Numbered from the stretch's first letter, positions 11,138-20,983 are shown. The stretch is DNA of 64,000 nt from Allokutzneria sp. A3M-2-11 16 (GCF_024213555.1 NZ_JANAVO010000005.1:186001-250000), one strand, 5' to 3'. Notes: generated by a model from the sequence alone, not told the origin. Numbers and translations are program-made.

Positions 11138-11890
11138 ATGCCGCAGGTAGACATGCAGGGCCTGACCTTCGGTTACCGCGGGCGGCCGGTGATCGAGGGG
11201 CTGACGCTGAGCTTCGGCACCGGCGTGCACGGGCTGCTCGGGCCGAACGGGGCCGGGAAGACCACGCTGATGCGCATGCTGGCCACGGTGAACCGGCCCA
11301 GCTCGGGCACGCTCACCGTGCTCGGCGACCCGCTGCGCAGCGAGCACGGGCTGCGCTCGGTGCGCAGGCGCCTGGGCTACCTGCCGCAGACCTTCGGGTT
11401 CTACCCCCGCTTCACCGTGCGCGAGTTCGTCGAGTACTTCGCGTGGCTCAAGGAGGTGCCGCGCGAGCTGGTCAACTCCGACGTGGACCGCGCGATCGAG
11501 CGGGTCGGGCTCGGCGACCGCGCGGACGACCGGCTCAAGACGCTCTCCGGCGGCATGCTCCGGCGCGTCGGCATCGCCCAGGCGATCGTCAACGACCCGG
11601 AGGTGCTGCTGCTGGACGAGCCGACCGCGGGGCTCGATCCCGAGCAGCGGATGGACTTCCGCGTCCTGCTGCGCGATCTCGGCCAGGACAACTGCGTCAT
11701 CGTCAGCACCCACCTCATCGAGGACGTGGCCGCCGCGTGCACCGCGGTCACGCTGATCGACCGCGGGCGGCGCGTGTTCCAGGGGACTCCGGACCAGCTC
11801 ATCGCCGCCGGGGACACCGACGTGGGCGGCGACACGCCGGTCGAGCGCGGCTACACGACCGTCCTGCGCGCCTACCGCGCGACCACCTGA
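11138..11890 (+). CDS. ABC transporter ATP-binding protein, 250 aa
   Basis: ATG 11138 follows the anti-sigma gene by 7 nt. All ABC motifs are intact: Walker A GPNGAGKTT near 35, signature LSGGM near 134, Walker B VLLLDEPTAGLD near 155 and the switch His in STHL. It resembles the ATPases of ABC-2/bacitracin-type exporters. Three paralogous membrane proteins follow directly and are the likely permease partners. Confidence 0.92.
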   Translation: MPQVDMQGLTFGYRGRPVIEGLTLSFGTGVHGLLGPNGAGKTTLMRMLATVNRPSSGTLTVLGDPLRSEHGLRSVRRRLGYLPQTFGFYPRFTVREFVEYFAWLKEVPRELVNSDVDRAIERVGLGDRADDRLKTLSGGMLRRVGIAQAIVNDPEVLLLDEPTAGLDPEQRMDFRVLLRDLGQDNCVIVSTHLIEDVAAACTAVTLIDRGRRVFQGTPDQLIAAGDTDVGGDTPVERGYTTVLRAYRATT

Positions 11891-13108
11891 ATGCTGCTGA
11901 CCGAGTACCGCCGGGGAGTCGGCGTGCTGCTCACCCCCGTCATCGCGCTGGTCGTCTGGCTGGGCGTGTTCGGCGCAGGCACACCGTGGCCGGGACCGTG
12001 GCTCAAGCTGGCCGAGACCGTTCACCAGGTGAGCGTCGAACCGTTCGTGATCGCCGCCGCCGTGTGGCAGGCCGGCCGCGAACGCCGACGCGGAACGCGG
12101 GATCTGCTCAGCGTGACGCCGCGCGCACGGTGGCAGCGGCTGAGCTTGTCCTGGGCCTCGATCGTCCTGGGCGGCGCGCTCGGCGTGCTCCTGCCGTTGC
12201 TGGTGGGAACGGTGCTGGTGGCGCTGCACGACGGCTACATGGCGCCCGGTTGGTGGTGGCTGATCGTCAACACCTTCCTCGGCATCGGGTTCCACGCGGC
12301 CGTGGGCACGGTCGTCGGCGTGCTCGTGCCCTCGCCCCTGTTGGGATTGGTCGGCGCTGTCGCGGCCTACGTCGCGCTTTTCGGCACGTCACTGCGGGGT
12401 GTCCTGCTCCTGGGGCAGACACCGATCGCGGGATGGCCGCCTCCGCCGGACTTCAGGGTGCCCAACAGCGGTCCTCAGGTGCTGATGGCGCTGTGGCTCG
12501 TCATGAGCACCGCCGCCCTCATCGCAGTGGTTTCCCAGCACCGCGCTGCCTTCGTGGTGATCCCGGTCGCGTTGGCGCTCGCGGTGGTCCTCCATGCGCG
12601 CGCGGAGAACGTGGGCTGGTTCTGGAGGGTCGATCAGCACGCCGACGAGTTGATCTGCCGGGACAACGTGTGCGTGCTCCGGGAAGACCTGCACCAGCTC
12701 GATCTCGTGTTCGCGGCGGCGAAACCGGTGCTGGACAAGGTGTCCGGCATTCCCGGCGCCCCGACCACCGCGGTTCCGGGAGAAGGCGCCACGCACCTGT
12801 GGGTCGCCAGAAGGGACCTCGACTGGAGCGGCAAGTCGGTCCGCGATCCAGGTGACACCTACTTCAGGCGCACCCTGGTCTGGTCCGTCGTCCACCATCC
12901 GGAATCCTGCTCCGCCGCTGCGGACCTGTCACGGGTCGCGGGCGCGTGGTGGTTGGCCGACCCGGGCATGCTTGAGGCCAGCACGGACAGCGCCGCGCTC
13001 CTGGACCGGCTGAACCGGCTCGATGTCGTGGCACAACGCAAGTGGTTCGGGGACTTCCTGGCCGCTGTGCGCCGATGTGACGAGCCTGCCCTGATGGCGC
13101 TGCGATGA
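11891..13108 (+). CDS. Membrane protein with Cys-rich outer domain, paralogue 1, 405 aa
   Basis: ATG 11891 directly abuts the TGA of the ATPase gene. The first 235 residues hold about six hydrophobic segments with ERRRGTRDLL after the second, as in ABC-2 permeases. The remaining 165 residues form a predicted extracytoplasmic domain with CRDNVC, a DKVSGIPGAPT block, a third Cys near HPESC and a fourth in RRCDE. The same four cysteines and the DKVSGIPGAPT block recur in the next two genes, so the operon carries a tandem triplication. Disulfide bonding is inferred. The role of the outer domain is unknown. Confidence 0.82.
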   Translation: MLLTEYRRGVGVLLTPVIALVVWLGVFGAGTPWPGPWLKLAETVHQVSVEPFVIAAAVWQAGRERRRGTRDLLSVTPRARWQRLSLSWASIVLGGALGVLLPLLVGTVLVALHDGYMAPGWWWLIVNTFLGIGFHAAVGTVVGVLVPSPLLGLVGAVAAYVALFGTSLRGVLLLGQTPIAGWPPPPDFRVPNSGPQVLMALWLVMSTAALIAVVSQHRAAFVVIPVALALAVVLHARAENVGWFWRVDQHADELICRDNVCVLREDLHQLDLVFAAAKPVLDKVSGIPGAPTTAVPGEGATHLWVARRDLDWSGKSVRDPGDTYFRRTLVWSVVHHPESCSAAADLSRVAGAWWLADPGMLEASTDSAALLDRLNRLDVVAQRKWFGDFLAAVRRCDEPALMALR

Positions 13109-14331
13109 TCAGGCCACTGTGGACGGAGTACCGCCGTGGGGCGGGCATCGTGCTCACCCCTGTCGTGGCTGTCCTCTCGTGGGCAGCTCTGTTTCGCACG
13201 CGCATGGAGTGGCCCGGCCCGTGGACCACGCTGGCCGAACGCGTCCACGGGACACTGTTCTTCCTCGCCCCGCTCGTTGTGGCCGTCGCGGCGTGGCAGG
13301 CGAGCCGCGAACGCCGCCGCGGCACGCGCGAACTGCTGGGCACCACCACCCGTGTCCCGTGGCGGCGGTTGGGCTTGACGTGGGCGTCGATCACGCTGGG
13401 GGCGACGGCGGGCCTACTCGTGCCCCTGGTGGTCGGCGGGGTCCTGGTGGTGTGGCACGGCGGTTACGGCGGCGGGAACTGGTGGTGGTCGCTGCTCAAC
13501 TCCTTGCTCGCCATCGGGTTCTTCGCCGCCTTCGGGATGGCGTTCGGGGCGGCTGTGCCGAGCCCGCTGCTCGGGGTGACCGCCGGTGTGACGGTCTACT
13601 TCCTGGTCGCGACGGCGGAGACCCTGGTTGTCGGCTTCGCCACGCTCTTCCCGTTCTTGCCCGCCGACGTGATGTTGCAGTTCCCGGAGTTCCGCGCGGG
13701 CCCTCAGGCGTTGCTGGCCACCTGGTTCGTGTCGGCCACCGTGGCGTTGCTGGCGCTGGTGTCCGTGCGCCCGAAACGGCGGGCCGCGGTCCCGGTCGGC
13801 GTGGCCGCGGTCGTCGCCGCGATTCCCCTCGGGGACTTCGAGGTCATCGACGAGCGCGCCGACGACCTCGTCTGCCAGGACCGGGTGTGCACGGTGCGCG
13901 CGCACGCGCACCTGCTCGACAAGGCAGTTGCGGAGGCGAAACCTTTGCTGGACAAGGTATCCGGTATCCCCGGCGCGCCGACCTCGGCGATGCCGGACTA
14001 CGCGTGGCAGCACCTGCGCGTGTACGACATGGTCCTCGACTGGTACGGGGAGCGCGTGCGCGGCGAGTACCCGTACCACCGGCTCATGGTCGACTCCGTC
14101 GTCAGCGGGCTGGAGTGCGACGGGGACGTCCAGAGGGAGTTCGGCGTGCCGCGGATGGCGGCGGTGGTGTGGTGGACCGGGGATCGCGCGGCGCTCGACG
14201 AGGAGCCGCGGGCGGCGGGCCTGGTGGACCGGCTGCTCCGGCTCGACGTCGCGGCGCAGCGCGAGTGGTTCGCCCGGTACCTCAGCGCGATCCGCCGATG
14301 CGACCGCTCGGCCGTGCCGGAGATCCCGTGA
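13105..14331 (+). CDS. Membrane protein with Cys-rich outer domain, paralogue 2, 408 aa
   Basis: The start ATG 13105 overlaps the previous stop by 4 bp. It begins MIRPLWTEYRRGAGIVLTP, the same EYRRG opening as paralogue 1, and has the same layout: about six membrane segments, ERRRGTRELL, then CQDRVC, AKPLLDKVSGIPGAPTSAMP, a Cys in GLECDGD and RRCDRS. It is closer to paralogue 3 than to paralogue 1 (LLDK, RAAGLVDRL, LDVAAQREWFARYL). Confidence 0.82.
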   Translation: MIRPLWTEYRRGAGIVLTPVVAVLSWAALFRTRMEWPGPWTTLAERVHGTLFFLAPLVVAVAAWQASRERRRGTRELLGTTTRVPWRRLGLTWASITLGATAGLLVPLVVGGVLVVWHGGYGGGNWWWSLLNSLLAIGFFAAFGMAFGAAVPSPLLGVTAGVTVYFLVATAETLVVGFATLFPFLPADVMLQFPEFRAGPQALLATWFVSATVALLALVSVRPKRRAAVPVGVAAVVAAIPLGDFEVIDERADDLVCQDRVCTVRAHAHLLDKAVAEAKPLLDKVSGIPGAPTSAMPDYAWQHLRVYDMVLDWYGERVRGEYPYHRLMVDSVVSGLECDGDVQREFGVPRMAAVVWWTGDRAALDEEPRAAGLVDRLLRLDVAAQREWFARYLSAIRRCDRSAVPEIP

Positions 14332-15581
14332 TCAGGCCGCCGTGGACTCGGCTGCTGTGGGTCGAGTACCGGTGCGGGGCGGGGATCGTGCTGACCCCGG
14401 TCGCGGCCGTCATCAGCTGGCTGGACATTTTCGGCGCCGACGCGGAGTGGCCGGGCCCGTGGTTGACCCTGGCCGAGCGCACCCGCGGAACGCTCGTCTT
14501 CCTCGCCCCGCTCGTGGCGGCGGTCGCCGCGTGGCAGGCGAGCCGGGAGCGCCGACGCGACGTGCGCGGTCTGCTCGCCTCCACGCCCCGCGACCGCCTG
14601 CACCGAACGGGGTTGTCGTGGGCGTCGATCGCACTCGCCAGCGCGCTGGGCCTGCTTGTGCCGTTGCTGGCCGGAGCGGTTCTGGTGGCGTGGCACGGCG
14701 GTTACGGCGGCAGCGGCTGGTGGTGGCTGATCCTGAACACGTTCCTCGCGCTCGGGCTCGTCGCCGCGTTCGGGACGGTGGTCGGGACACTGGTGCCGCG
14801 TCCCGTGCTCGCCGTGGCCACGGGTGCGGTGGCCTATTTCCTGTGGGCGGTCCTGGTCGAGACCGGCGTTCCGCAGCTGTCGCTGCTCCTGCCGTACGTG
14901 CCGCCGCGCCTGCCCTGGGAACCCGTCGACGTGCGCGGAGGCCCTCAGGTACTGGCGGCGTTGTGGTTCATCGCGGTCACCGTCGCTTTGCTGGCGCTGG
15001 TCTCCGTGCGGCCGAAACGGTGGGCGGCGGTCCCAGCCGCCGGGGCGGTCGCCATCGCCGTGGTCTTCTGCGGGTTCGCCTCCGCTGACTTCTGGGCACC
15101 GGACCAGCGCGCTCTCGAACTGGTCTGCCGGGACCGGGTGTGCACGACCCGCGATGACGCGCACCTGCTCGACAAGATCAACGCAATGGCGAAACCGTTG
15201 CTGGACAAGGTTTCCGGCATCCCGGGCGCGCCCACTTCGGCCATGCCGGAAGACTCGGGCCGGTACCTCCGCGTGTACGGGATGGTCATCAGCTGGCGTG
15301 GTGAACCCATGCGCGGCGCGCTCCACTACCGCGATCACATGGTCGCCCCCGTGCTCAGCGGGCAGTGCGCCGAGGCGGTCACGCGAGCATTGAGAGTGCA
15401 GCGGGTGGCCGCGTTGATGTGGTGGACCGGTGATCACTCCACGCTCGACTGGGAGCCGCGGGCCGCGGACCTGGTGGAGCGGCTGAACCGGCTCGACGTC
15501 GCGGCGCAGCGCCGGTGGTTCGCGCAGTACCTCGACGCAGTGCGGCGTTGTGACAGCTCGGCGGTGGCGGCGATCCCGTGA
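14328..15581 (+). CDS. Membrane protein with Cys-rich outer domain, paralogue 3, 417 aa
   Basis: GTG 14328 overlaps the preceding TGA by 4 bp (GTGA); the open frame continues upstream inside paralogue 2 but the coupled start fits best. The protein shows the same six-segment membrane part and outer domain with CRDRVC, AKPLLDKVSGIPGAPTSAMP, a Cys in SGQCAEA and RRCDSS. It ends one base from the facing LAL regulator gene, so this closes the sigma-factor operon. Confidence 0.82.
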   Translation: MIRPPWTRLLWVEYRCGAGIVLTPVAAVISWLDIFGADAEWPGPWLTLAERTRGTLVFLAPLVAAVAAWQASRERRRDVRGLLASTPRDRLHRTGLSWASIALASALGLLVPLLAGAVLVAWHGGYGGSGWWWLILNTFLALGLVAAFGTVVGTLVPRPVLAVATGAVAYFLWAVLVETGVPQLSLLLPYVPPRLPWEPVDVRGGPQVLAALWFIAVTVALLALVSVRPKRWAAVPAAGAVAIAVVFCGFASADFWAPDQRALELVCRDRVCTTRDDAHLLDKINAMAKPLLDKVSGIPGAPTSAMPEDSGRYLRVYGMVISWRGEPMRGALHYRDHMVAPVLSGQCAEAVTRALRVQRVAALMWWTGDHSTLDWEPRAADLVERLNRLDVAAQRRWFAQYLDAVRRCDSSAVAAIP

Positions 15582-15582
15582 T

Positions 15583-18327
15583 CTACAGCGAATCGAGCAG
15601 GCCGTTCTCCATCACGTAGTGGGTCAGCGCGGCGCGTGAGGACACGCCGAGCCGCGCATAGGCGTGCTGGAGGTGGGTGGTCACGGTGCGACGGCTCAGG
15701 AACAGCCGCTCGGCGATCTCGGAGTTCGACAGCCCCTCAGCCACGAGCCGGGCCACCTCCACCTCGCGCCGGGTCAGCGTCCCGCTCGGCCGTTCACGCC
15801 CGGTTGGAGTGCGGATTCCCTTGGCGCGCAACGCTTTCCGAGCGCGATCAGCGAGCGGGCCGACGTCCTCGGCCTCCGCCAGCTCCAGCACGGACCGCAG
15901 TTGTTCCGCCGATTCCGCCAGGTCGAGCCGCACGTGCGCGGACTCGATCCGCATCCCGGCCTCGTCGAAGCACGCGACTGCCTCGGCCAGGTCGCCGTGC
16001 AGCCGGGCCGCGTAGGCGGTGAGGAACGGCGACCCCGGGGCCAGCCGCAGCAGCCGCTCCGCCACGGCCAGCGCGCCCTGCTCATCGCCCGCGTCGCGAA
16101 GTGCGTCACCCAGCAGGACCAGGCCATATGGCGGGAACGTGGTGGCTTCCGGGGCGGCGAGCTCCTCCGCCATGGAAATGGCCGCGGCGTGGTCGCCGGC
16201 CTGCCGCGCCAGCAACACCCGCACGCAGCCGACCAGCTGCCGCACCCGCGCGTCCGCCCGCTCGCCCGCGGTGTACCCGGCGCTCGCCTCCTTGAGCAGC
16301 GCGGTGGCCTCCGTGCGGCGGCCCGCGCCCGCGGCGATCAGCGCCCGGCAGGCCAGGCCGACCGTGATCATCCGAGGCTGGTCGACGCGGTGCCCGAAGG
16401 CGACCAGCTCGACGGCGGCGGCCCGCGCGCGGCGCCAGTGCCCGCCGAAGTAGTCGGAGATGATCAAGGCGAACCGCGAGGAGCTCTCCAGCGCGGGCAC
16501 CCCGGAGTCCTGGGCGGCGCGCAGTCCCCGCCCGGCGGCGGCACGGGCGGCGTCGACACCGAAGACCAGCAGGTCGATCAGCACGATCGGCCGCGCGACG
16601 AACTCCAGCAGCAGCGGGTCCCCCGCCTCGCCCGCGCGCTCGATCGCCCTGGTGGCGGCGGCGTGCGCGCCCCGGTAGTCGGCCTCGGCGAGCAGCGTGA
16701 CGGTGTCGATCATCTCCGTCAGCGCCCTCGCGCGGGCGCCGGGCAGCGTGGCCAGCTCCGGCCGGGACTTGATCATCTCGGTGACCAGGCTCGCCCGGGA
16801 CTGGAGGCCGATCCGCGTCTCGTGCAGCCGCAGCCGGTCCTCGGGCGCGGCGTCCGGCGGCAGCGCCCGGGCCGCGGAGTCCAAAGTGGACATCGCGGCG
16901 GCGAAGTCCCCGTTGTCCCACGCCAGCAGGGCGACCCGGCGCAGGCAGTGGCTCCGCCGGGCACCGTCGGTCGCTCGCGCCGCGGCCCGCCACGCGTCCG
17001 CCGCCTCCACCGACCGCCCGGCCAGGTCGTAGGCCAACGCCAACCGCTCCCGCAGGTCGGGCAGGAGATCGGCGCGGTCGAGGCGGTTGGCCAGGCCGAG
17101 CGCGGCCACCAGGTGCTGCACGGCCGCGTCACCCGCTCGCAGCTCCAACGCGTGCTCACCGGCCGCCCGGCACACCTCCAGCGCACGGTGCTGATCGGCG
17201 AGCGCGCCCGCGCCGCGCAGGTGCTTGGCGAGCAGTTCGACGTCGTTGTCCCCCAACGCTTCCGCGACTCCGAGGTGCAGCTGTTGGCGGCGCACGGCGG
17301 CGAGTTCGGCGTAGGCGACCTCGCCGTACATCGGGTGCGACGGCCGGTAGCGGACCTCCCCGGCGAGCACGTCCTCGGCGATCAACCCGCGATCGCGCCC
17401 GGTCAGCACGGTGGCGATGACCGCGTCCTCGTCGAGCCCGGAGACGGCGCGGACCACGGGGTGCGTGGCCGCCTCGCCCGCGACGGAGATGACTTCGAGC
17501 AGCGCGCGCTCGTGGCGGTCGAGCGTGCCGAGGCGGGCCGCCACGACATCGCGGACCTGGTGGGGCGTGGCCGGTTCCGATGTCGGCTTGAGCACCCAAC
17601 CGCCGCCGCTGCGCGTCAGGGAGCCGTCCGCGCGGAGCTGGCCGACCAGCTCGACCAGGTACAACGGCAAACCACCTGCTCGGGCTCGCGCCAGCTCCAC
17701 GAGCGCGGGCGGAGGATCACCGCCGTCGAGGAGCTCGCGCAGCAGCGCCGTGCTCCCGTCGCCGTCCAAGGTGTCAACTTCCAGGCTGGGGAACCGCGTC
17801 GCCAGCTCGTCCGCGCGGTGTGCGGCTATGAGCAGCACGCGGTTCCGGGCGGTGCCGCGGGCGAGGTAGTCGAAGAGCTCGACGCTGGTGTCGTCGGCCC
17901 ACTGGAGGTCGTCGATGAAGATCGCGATCGGCTCCAGCAGCACCAGCAGCCGCGACACGGCCTCGAACAGCCGTGACCGCTCCAGCGCCGGATCGGCCAG
18001 CGGCTCCGGGCGCGGCAGGTCCAGCCCGCCGAACAACCTGCCCAGCTCGGGCAGCTCCACCAGCCGCGCGCGCAGGCCCGGCGGAAGCTCCCGCAGGTGC
18101 GGGCCCAGTGCCTCCAGCCAGGGCGCGTAGGCGAGGCCGCGGCCGAGTGGGCGACCGCTGCCGGTGAACGTGCGGAACCCGGCGGACTCCGCGCGGCTCA
18201 ACGCCTCCAGCCCGAGGCGGGTCTTGCCGACGCCCGCCGGACCGCGCAGGACGAGCACTCCGCTGCCCGCGCTCACGGTCTTCGCGATCGTGGCGGCCTC
18301 GTCGGCGCGCCCGACGAGCCCGCTCAC
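15583..18327 (-). CDS. LAL-type LuxR regulator, 914 aa
   Basis: This is a large ATPase-containing regulator. GPAGVGKTR near residue 30 is Walker A and IAIFIDDLQWADD is Walker B; the middle is a long helical, TPR-like array; the last 65 residues are a LuxR HTH (LTRREVEVARLVAEGLSNSE, LFLSRRTVTTHLQHAYARLG). Its start overlaps the stop of a second LAL gene by 4 bp, so the two are co-transcribed. LAL proteins usually activate secondary metabolism or sugar genes after ATP and ligand binding. It faces the sigma/ABC operon tail to tail, and its target is unknown. Confidence 0.9.
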   Translation of the reverse strand: MSGLVGRADEAATIAKTVSAGSGVLVLRGPAGVGKTRLGLEALSRAESAGFRTFTGSGRPLGRGLAYAPWLEALGPHLRELPPGLRARLVELPELGRLFGGLDLPRPEPLADPALERSRLFEAVSRLLVLLEPIAIFIDDLQWADDTSVELFDYLARGTARNRVLLIAAHRADELATRFPSLEVDTLDGDGSTALLRELLDGGDPPPALVELARARAGGLPLYLVELVGQLRADGSLTRSGGGWVLKPTSEPATPHQVRDVVAARLGTLDRHERALLEVISVAGEAATHPVVRAVSGLDEDAVIATVLTGRDRGLIAEDVLAGEVRYRPSHPMYGEVAYAELAAVRRQQLHLGVAEALGDNDVELLAKHLRGAGALADQHRALEVCRAAGEHALELRAGDAAVQHLVAALGLANRLDRADLLPDLRERLALAYDLAGRSVEAADAWRAAARATDGARRSHCLRRVALLAWDNGDFAAAMSTLDSAARALPPDAAPEDRLRLHETRIGLQSRASLVTEMIKSRPELATLPGARARALTEMIDTVTLLAEADYRGAHAAATRAIERAGEAGDPLLLEFVARPIVLIDLLVFGVDAARAAAGRGLRAAQDSGVPALESSSRFALIISDYFGGHWRRARAAAVELVAFGHRVDQPRMITVGLACRALIAAGAGRRTEATALLKEASAGYTAGERADARVRQLVGCVRVLLARQAGDHAAAISMAEELAAPEATTFPPYGLVLLGDALRDAGDEQGALAVAERLLRLAPGSPFLTAYAARLHGDLAEAVACFDEAGMRIESAHVRLDLAESAEQLRSVLELAEAEDVGPLADRARKALRAKGIRTPTGRERPSGTLTRREVEVARLVAEGLSNSEIAERLFLSRRTVTTHLQHAYARLGVSSRAALTHYVMENGLLDSL

Positions 18328-20918
18328 CGCACACCGTTGACGAGGTCACGCAGTTGCGAGCGGGCGGTGATGCCGAGCTTGGGGAAGCTCCGGTAGAGGT
18401 GCGAGCTGACCGTGCGCGGGGACAGGAACAGGCGTTCGCCGATCTCCTTGTTGGTCAGCCCCCGCGCGGCCATCCGCACGATCGTCTGCTGCTGCGGGGA
18501 AAGCTCCGACAACGCGCTCGGCTGGGCGTTGCCCTCGACGCCCGCGGCGCGGAGCTCACCTTGGGCGCGCTCGATCCACGGCCGTGCCCCCAGCCGCTGG
18601 AAGATCTCCATCGCCGCGGTCAGCTTCGGCCGGGCTTCGGTGATCCTTCGCCTGCGCCGCGACCATTCCGCGTAGTCCAGCAGGATCTGGGCGCGTTCGA
18701 ACGGCCACTGCTCCCCCGCCGGATCGGCCAGCGCCGCCTCGAAGTGCTGCCCCGCTTCGCCCGGCTCAGCCAGCAGCGCCCGCGCCCGGTTGACCAGGGC
18801 GTTCGTCCGGGGCGAGAACCGGCCGTCGAGTCGCTTCGCCGCGCGCTCGACGATCTCGGCCGCCTCCTGCCGCCGCCCCACGCGCACCGCGGTGGCGGCC
18901 AGCTCGCCGATGCCCGGGTAGGAGCAGTGGTAGTGCACGGGATCGCCCTCGGCGGTGAACAGCTGCCGGAACTGCTCGTAGGCCGCTTCGTGATCGCCGT
19001 CGACCACGGCGGCCATGCCCAGCGCCCACCGCGCCCGCGTGGCGATCGCCCTGTTGTCATCCGGGTCCACTATGGACAGTGCGCGGAGCGCGAGTTCCCT
19101 TGCCTCGACGGCGTTTCCCGCGAGTGCGCCTGCTACGGCCTCCAGGGTGTAGGTGCCCGCGACGAGGTGCGGCATATCGGCTTCATCCACTGTGGACACT
19201 GAGCTGGTCGCGGTCTGCCGCGCCTGCGCCCAACGGCCTCCGTCGAGGTAGGCCCAGCTCGCCGAGCACCCGAGGCCGTCCGGCAGGTCGCCCGCCGCGC
19301 GCAGCCGGTGCAGCGCGTCGTCGTAGATCCGCATCGCGGTGGCGTTCTCGTCGAGCATCCACGCCATCACGCCGAGCGTGTTCAGCGCGCGGGGATTCCC
19401 GTTGGCCGCGCTGACCAGCTCCGGCAGTGCCGCGACCAGCTCGGCGCGGTTCCCGTGCGGATCGGTCACCGCGGAGATCAACGGATCGTCGGCGGCGGCG
19501 TGCTCGCGCACCTGCTTCCGCCACTGCTCGGAGCCCGCGTAGAAGACGACCGACGCCGCCGACGCCAGCGCCTGCTTCGCCAGGGCCGGGGAAGCGTCCT
19601 TCGCGGTCCGCATCAGCAGCTCGTAGGCGGAGGGAAGGCGCACTGTCATCGTCAGCACCTGGCCGAGCCGCAGTGCCGCCCGCGCGCGCAGGTCCGGGTC
19701 GTCGGTCAACGAGCCGACCCGCGTCGCGAGCTGCTCCACCCATCGCGCGTGGCCGGTCAGCGCCGCCATGTCCGTCGCTTTGACCAGCCTCCTGGCCCGC
19801 GCGCGGTCCTCCGGGCTCAGCTCGGCCGCGCGCTCCAAAGCCGTTGCGGCTGCGGCATATCCGCCGCGTTGGCGGGCTCGTCGCGCCGTGGTCTCCAGCG
19901 CTTCGGCCACGTCTTCGTCCGGCCCGGTGCTGGCGGCGGCGAGGTGCCAGGCGCGGCGGTCGGGCTCCTCGCGCAGCAGCTCGGCGAGCGTGCGGTGGGC
20001 GCGGATGCGGTGCTCCATCGGCGCGGCGTGCTGGATCGCCGAGCGCACGAGGGGATGCCGGAACCGCACCCGCCCTTGGGTGATCTTGATGAGTCCGGCC
20101 AGCTCCGCGGGTGCGAGGTCGGTGGCGTAGCGGGCGCCGAGCAGGTCCGCGGTGTCGACGGCCGCCAGCAGCAACGCTTCGCGGGTGGGCTCGGGCAGCT
20201 CGTCCAGGTGCGCGGCGAAGATCCGTTCGAGCCGGTCGGTCAGCGGCAGCACGTCCTGGCCGACGGTGTCGGTGTTGTCGGTGCGGGCCAGCTCCACCAG
20301 CGCGAGGGGGTTTCCCGCCGCCTGGTCGAGGACGCGCGCCCGCTCCCGCCCCTGGGGCCGTCGAGGTTGCGCGTCGAGCAGCCGGTTCGCCGTGTTCCGG
20401 TCCAGCGGCCCGAGTTCGAGGTGGTGGAACCCGGCGAAGACGGTGTCGTCCCGCGTGCCGACGAGCACCGCCAACGGCTCGTCCTCGATGCGCCGCGCCA
20501 GGAACGTCAACGCGTCCAGCGAACCGCCGTCGAGCCACTGCGCGTCGTCGACCACGACCAGCACCGGCTCGTGTTCGGCGTGCCCGGAGAGCAGCGTCAG
20601 CACCGCCACGTTGATCAGCAGCCGGTCGGGGGCCTCCTCGTCGCCGATCCCGAACGCTCCGAGCAGCGCGGCGCGCTGGCGTGGCGGCAGCTCCCCGGCC
20701 TCGCCGAGCAACGGCCGGACGAGCTGGTGGAGGGCGGCGAAAGGCAGAGCCGTCTCGCTCTCGCCGCCCACCACTCGCAGCACGCGGCCGGGGTGCGCCG
20801 CGGCGGCCAGGTCGAGCAGCGTGCTCTTGCCCGCACCGGGTTCGCCGGACACGACGAGCGTCCCACTCGTCAGGCCGAGTACTTCGGCGATCTCGTTCTC
20901 CCGGCCGACAACGCTCAC
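18324..20918 (-). CDS. LAL-type LuxR regulator, 864 aa
   Basis: GTG 20918 begins MSVVGRENEIAEVLGL. Walker A is GEPGAGKST near 26, Walker B VLVVVDDAQWLDGG near 120; a long helical repeat region follows and the C-terminal HTH reads LSPQQQTIVRMAARGLTNKE, LFLSPRTVSSHLYRSFPKLG. The minus strand has TAGGGT 6 nt before the GTG, so the mRNA is probably leaderless. A perfect 11-bp dyad at 20937-20967 sits just behind that box and is a natural operator. It is translationally coupled to the LAL gene downstream and belongs to a different branch from it. Confidence 0.9.
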   Translation of the reverse strand: MSVVGRENEIAEVLGLTSGTLVVSGEPGAGKSTLLDLAAAAHPGRVLRVVGGESETALPFAALHQLVRPLLGEAGELPPRQRAALLGAFGIGDEEAPDRLLINVAVLTLLSGHAEHEPVLVVVDDAQWLDGGSLDALTFLARRIEDEPLAVLVGTRDDTVFAGFHHLELGPLDRNTANRLLDAQPRRPQGRERARVLDQAAGNPLALVELARTDNTDTVGQDVLPLTDRLERIFAAHLDELPEPTREALLLAAVDTADLLGARYATDLAPAELAGLIKITQGRVRFRHPLVRSAIQHAAPMEHRIRAHRTLAELLREEPDRRAWHLAAASTGPDEDVAEALETTARRARQRGGYAAAATALERAAELSPEDRARARRLVKATDMAALTGHARWVEQLATRVGSLTDDPDLRARAALRLGQVLTMTVRLPSAYELLMRTAKDASPALAKQALASAASVVFYAGSEQWRKQVREHAAADDPLISAVTDPHGNRAELVAALPELVSAANGNPRALNTLGVMAWMLDENATAMRIYDDALHRLRAAGDLPDGLGCSASWAYLDGGRWAQARQTATSSVSTVDEADMPHLVAGTYTLEAVAGALAGNAVEARELALRALSIVDPDDNRAIATRARWALGMAAVVDGDHEAAYEQFRQLFTAEGDPVHYHCSYPGIGELAATAVRVGRRQEAAEIVERAAKRLDGRFSPRTNALVNRARALLAEPGEAGQHFEAALADPAGEQWPFERAQILLDYAEWSRRRRRITEARPKLTAAMEIFQRLGARPWIERAQGELRAAGVEGNAQPSALSELSPQQQTIVRMAARGLTNKEIGERLFLSPRTVSSHLYRSFPKLGITARSQLRDLVNGVR

Positions 20919-20936
20919 GTCTCGACCCTATCCGTC

Positions 20937-20967
20937 GTGGTCAGGCCCGCGCTGGTGGCCTGACCAC
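20937..20967. promoter_or_regulatory. Perfect 11-bp dyad upstream of the LAL promoter
   Basis: GTGGTCAGGCC (20937-20947) mirrors GGCCTGACCAC (20957-20967) with a 9-nt centre. On the minus strand it overlaps the -35 region of the TAGGGT box serving the LAL gene at 20918, so an operator is likelier than a terminator, although it could also end transcripts coming from 21132. Confidence 0.5.
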
Positions 20968-20983
20968 GGCTACACTCATCCCC

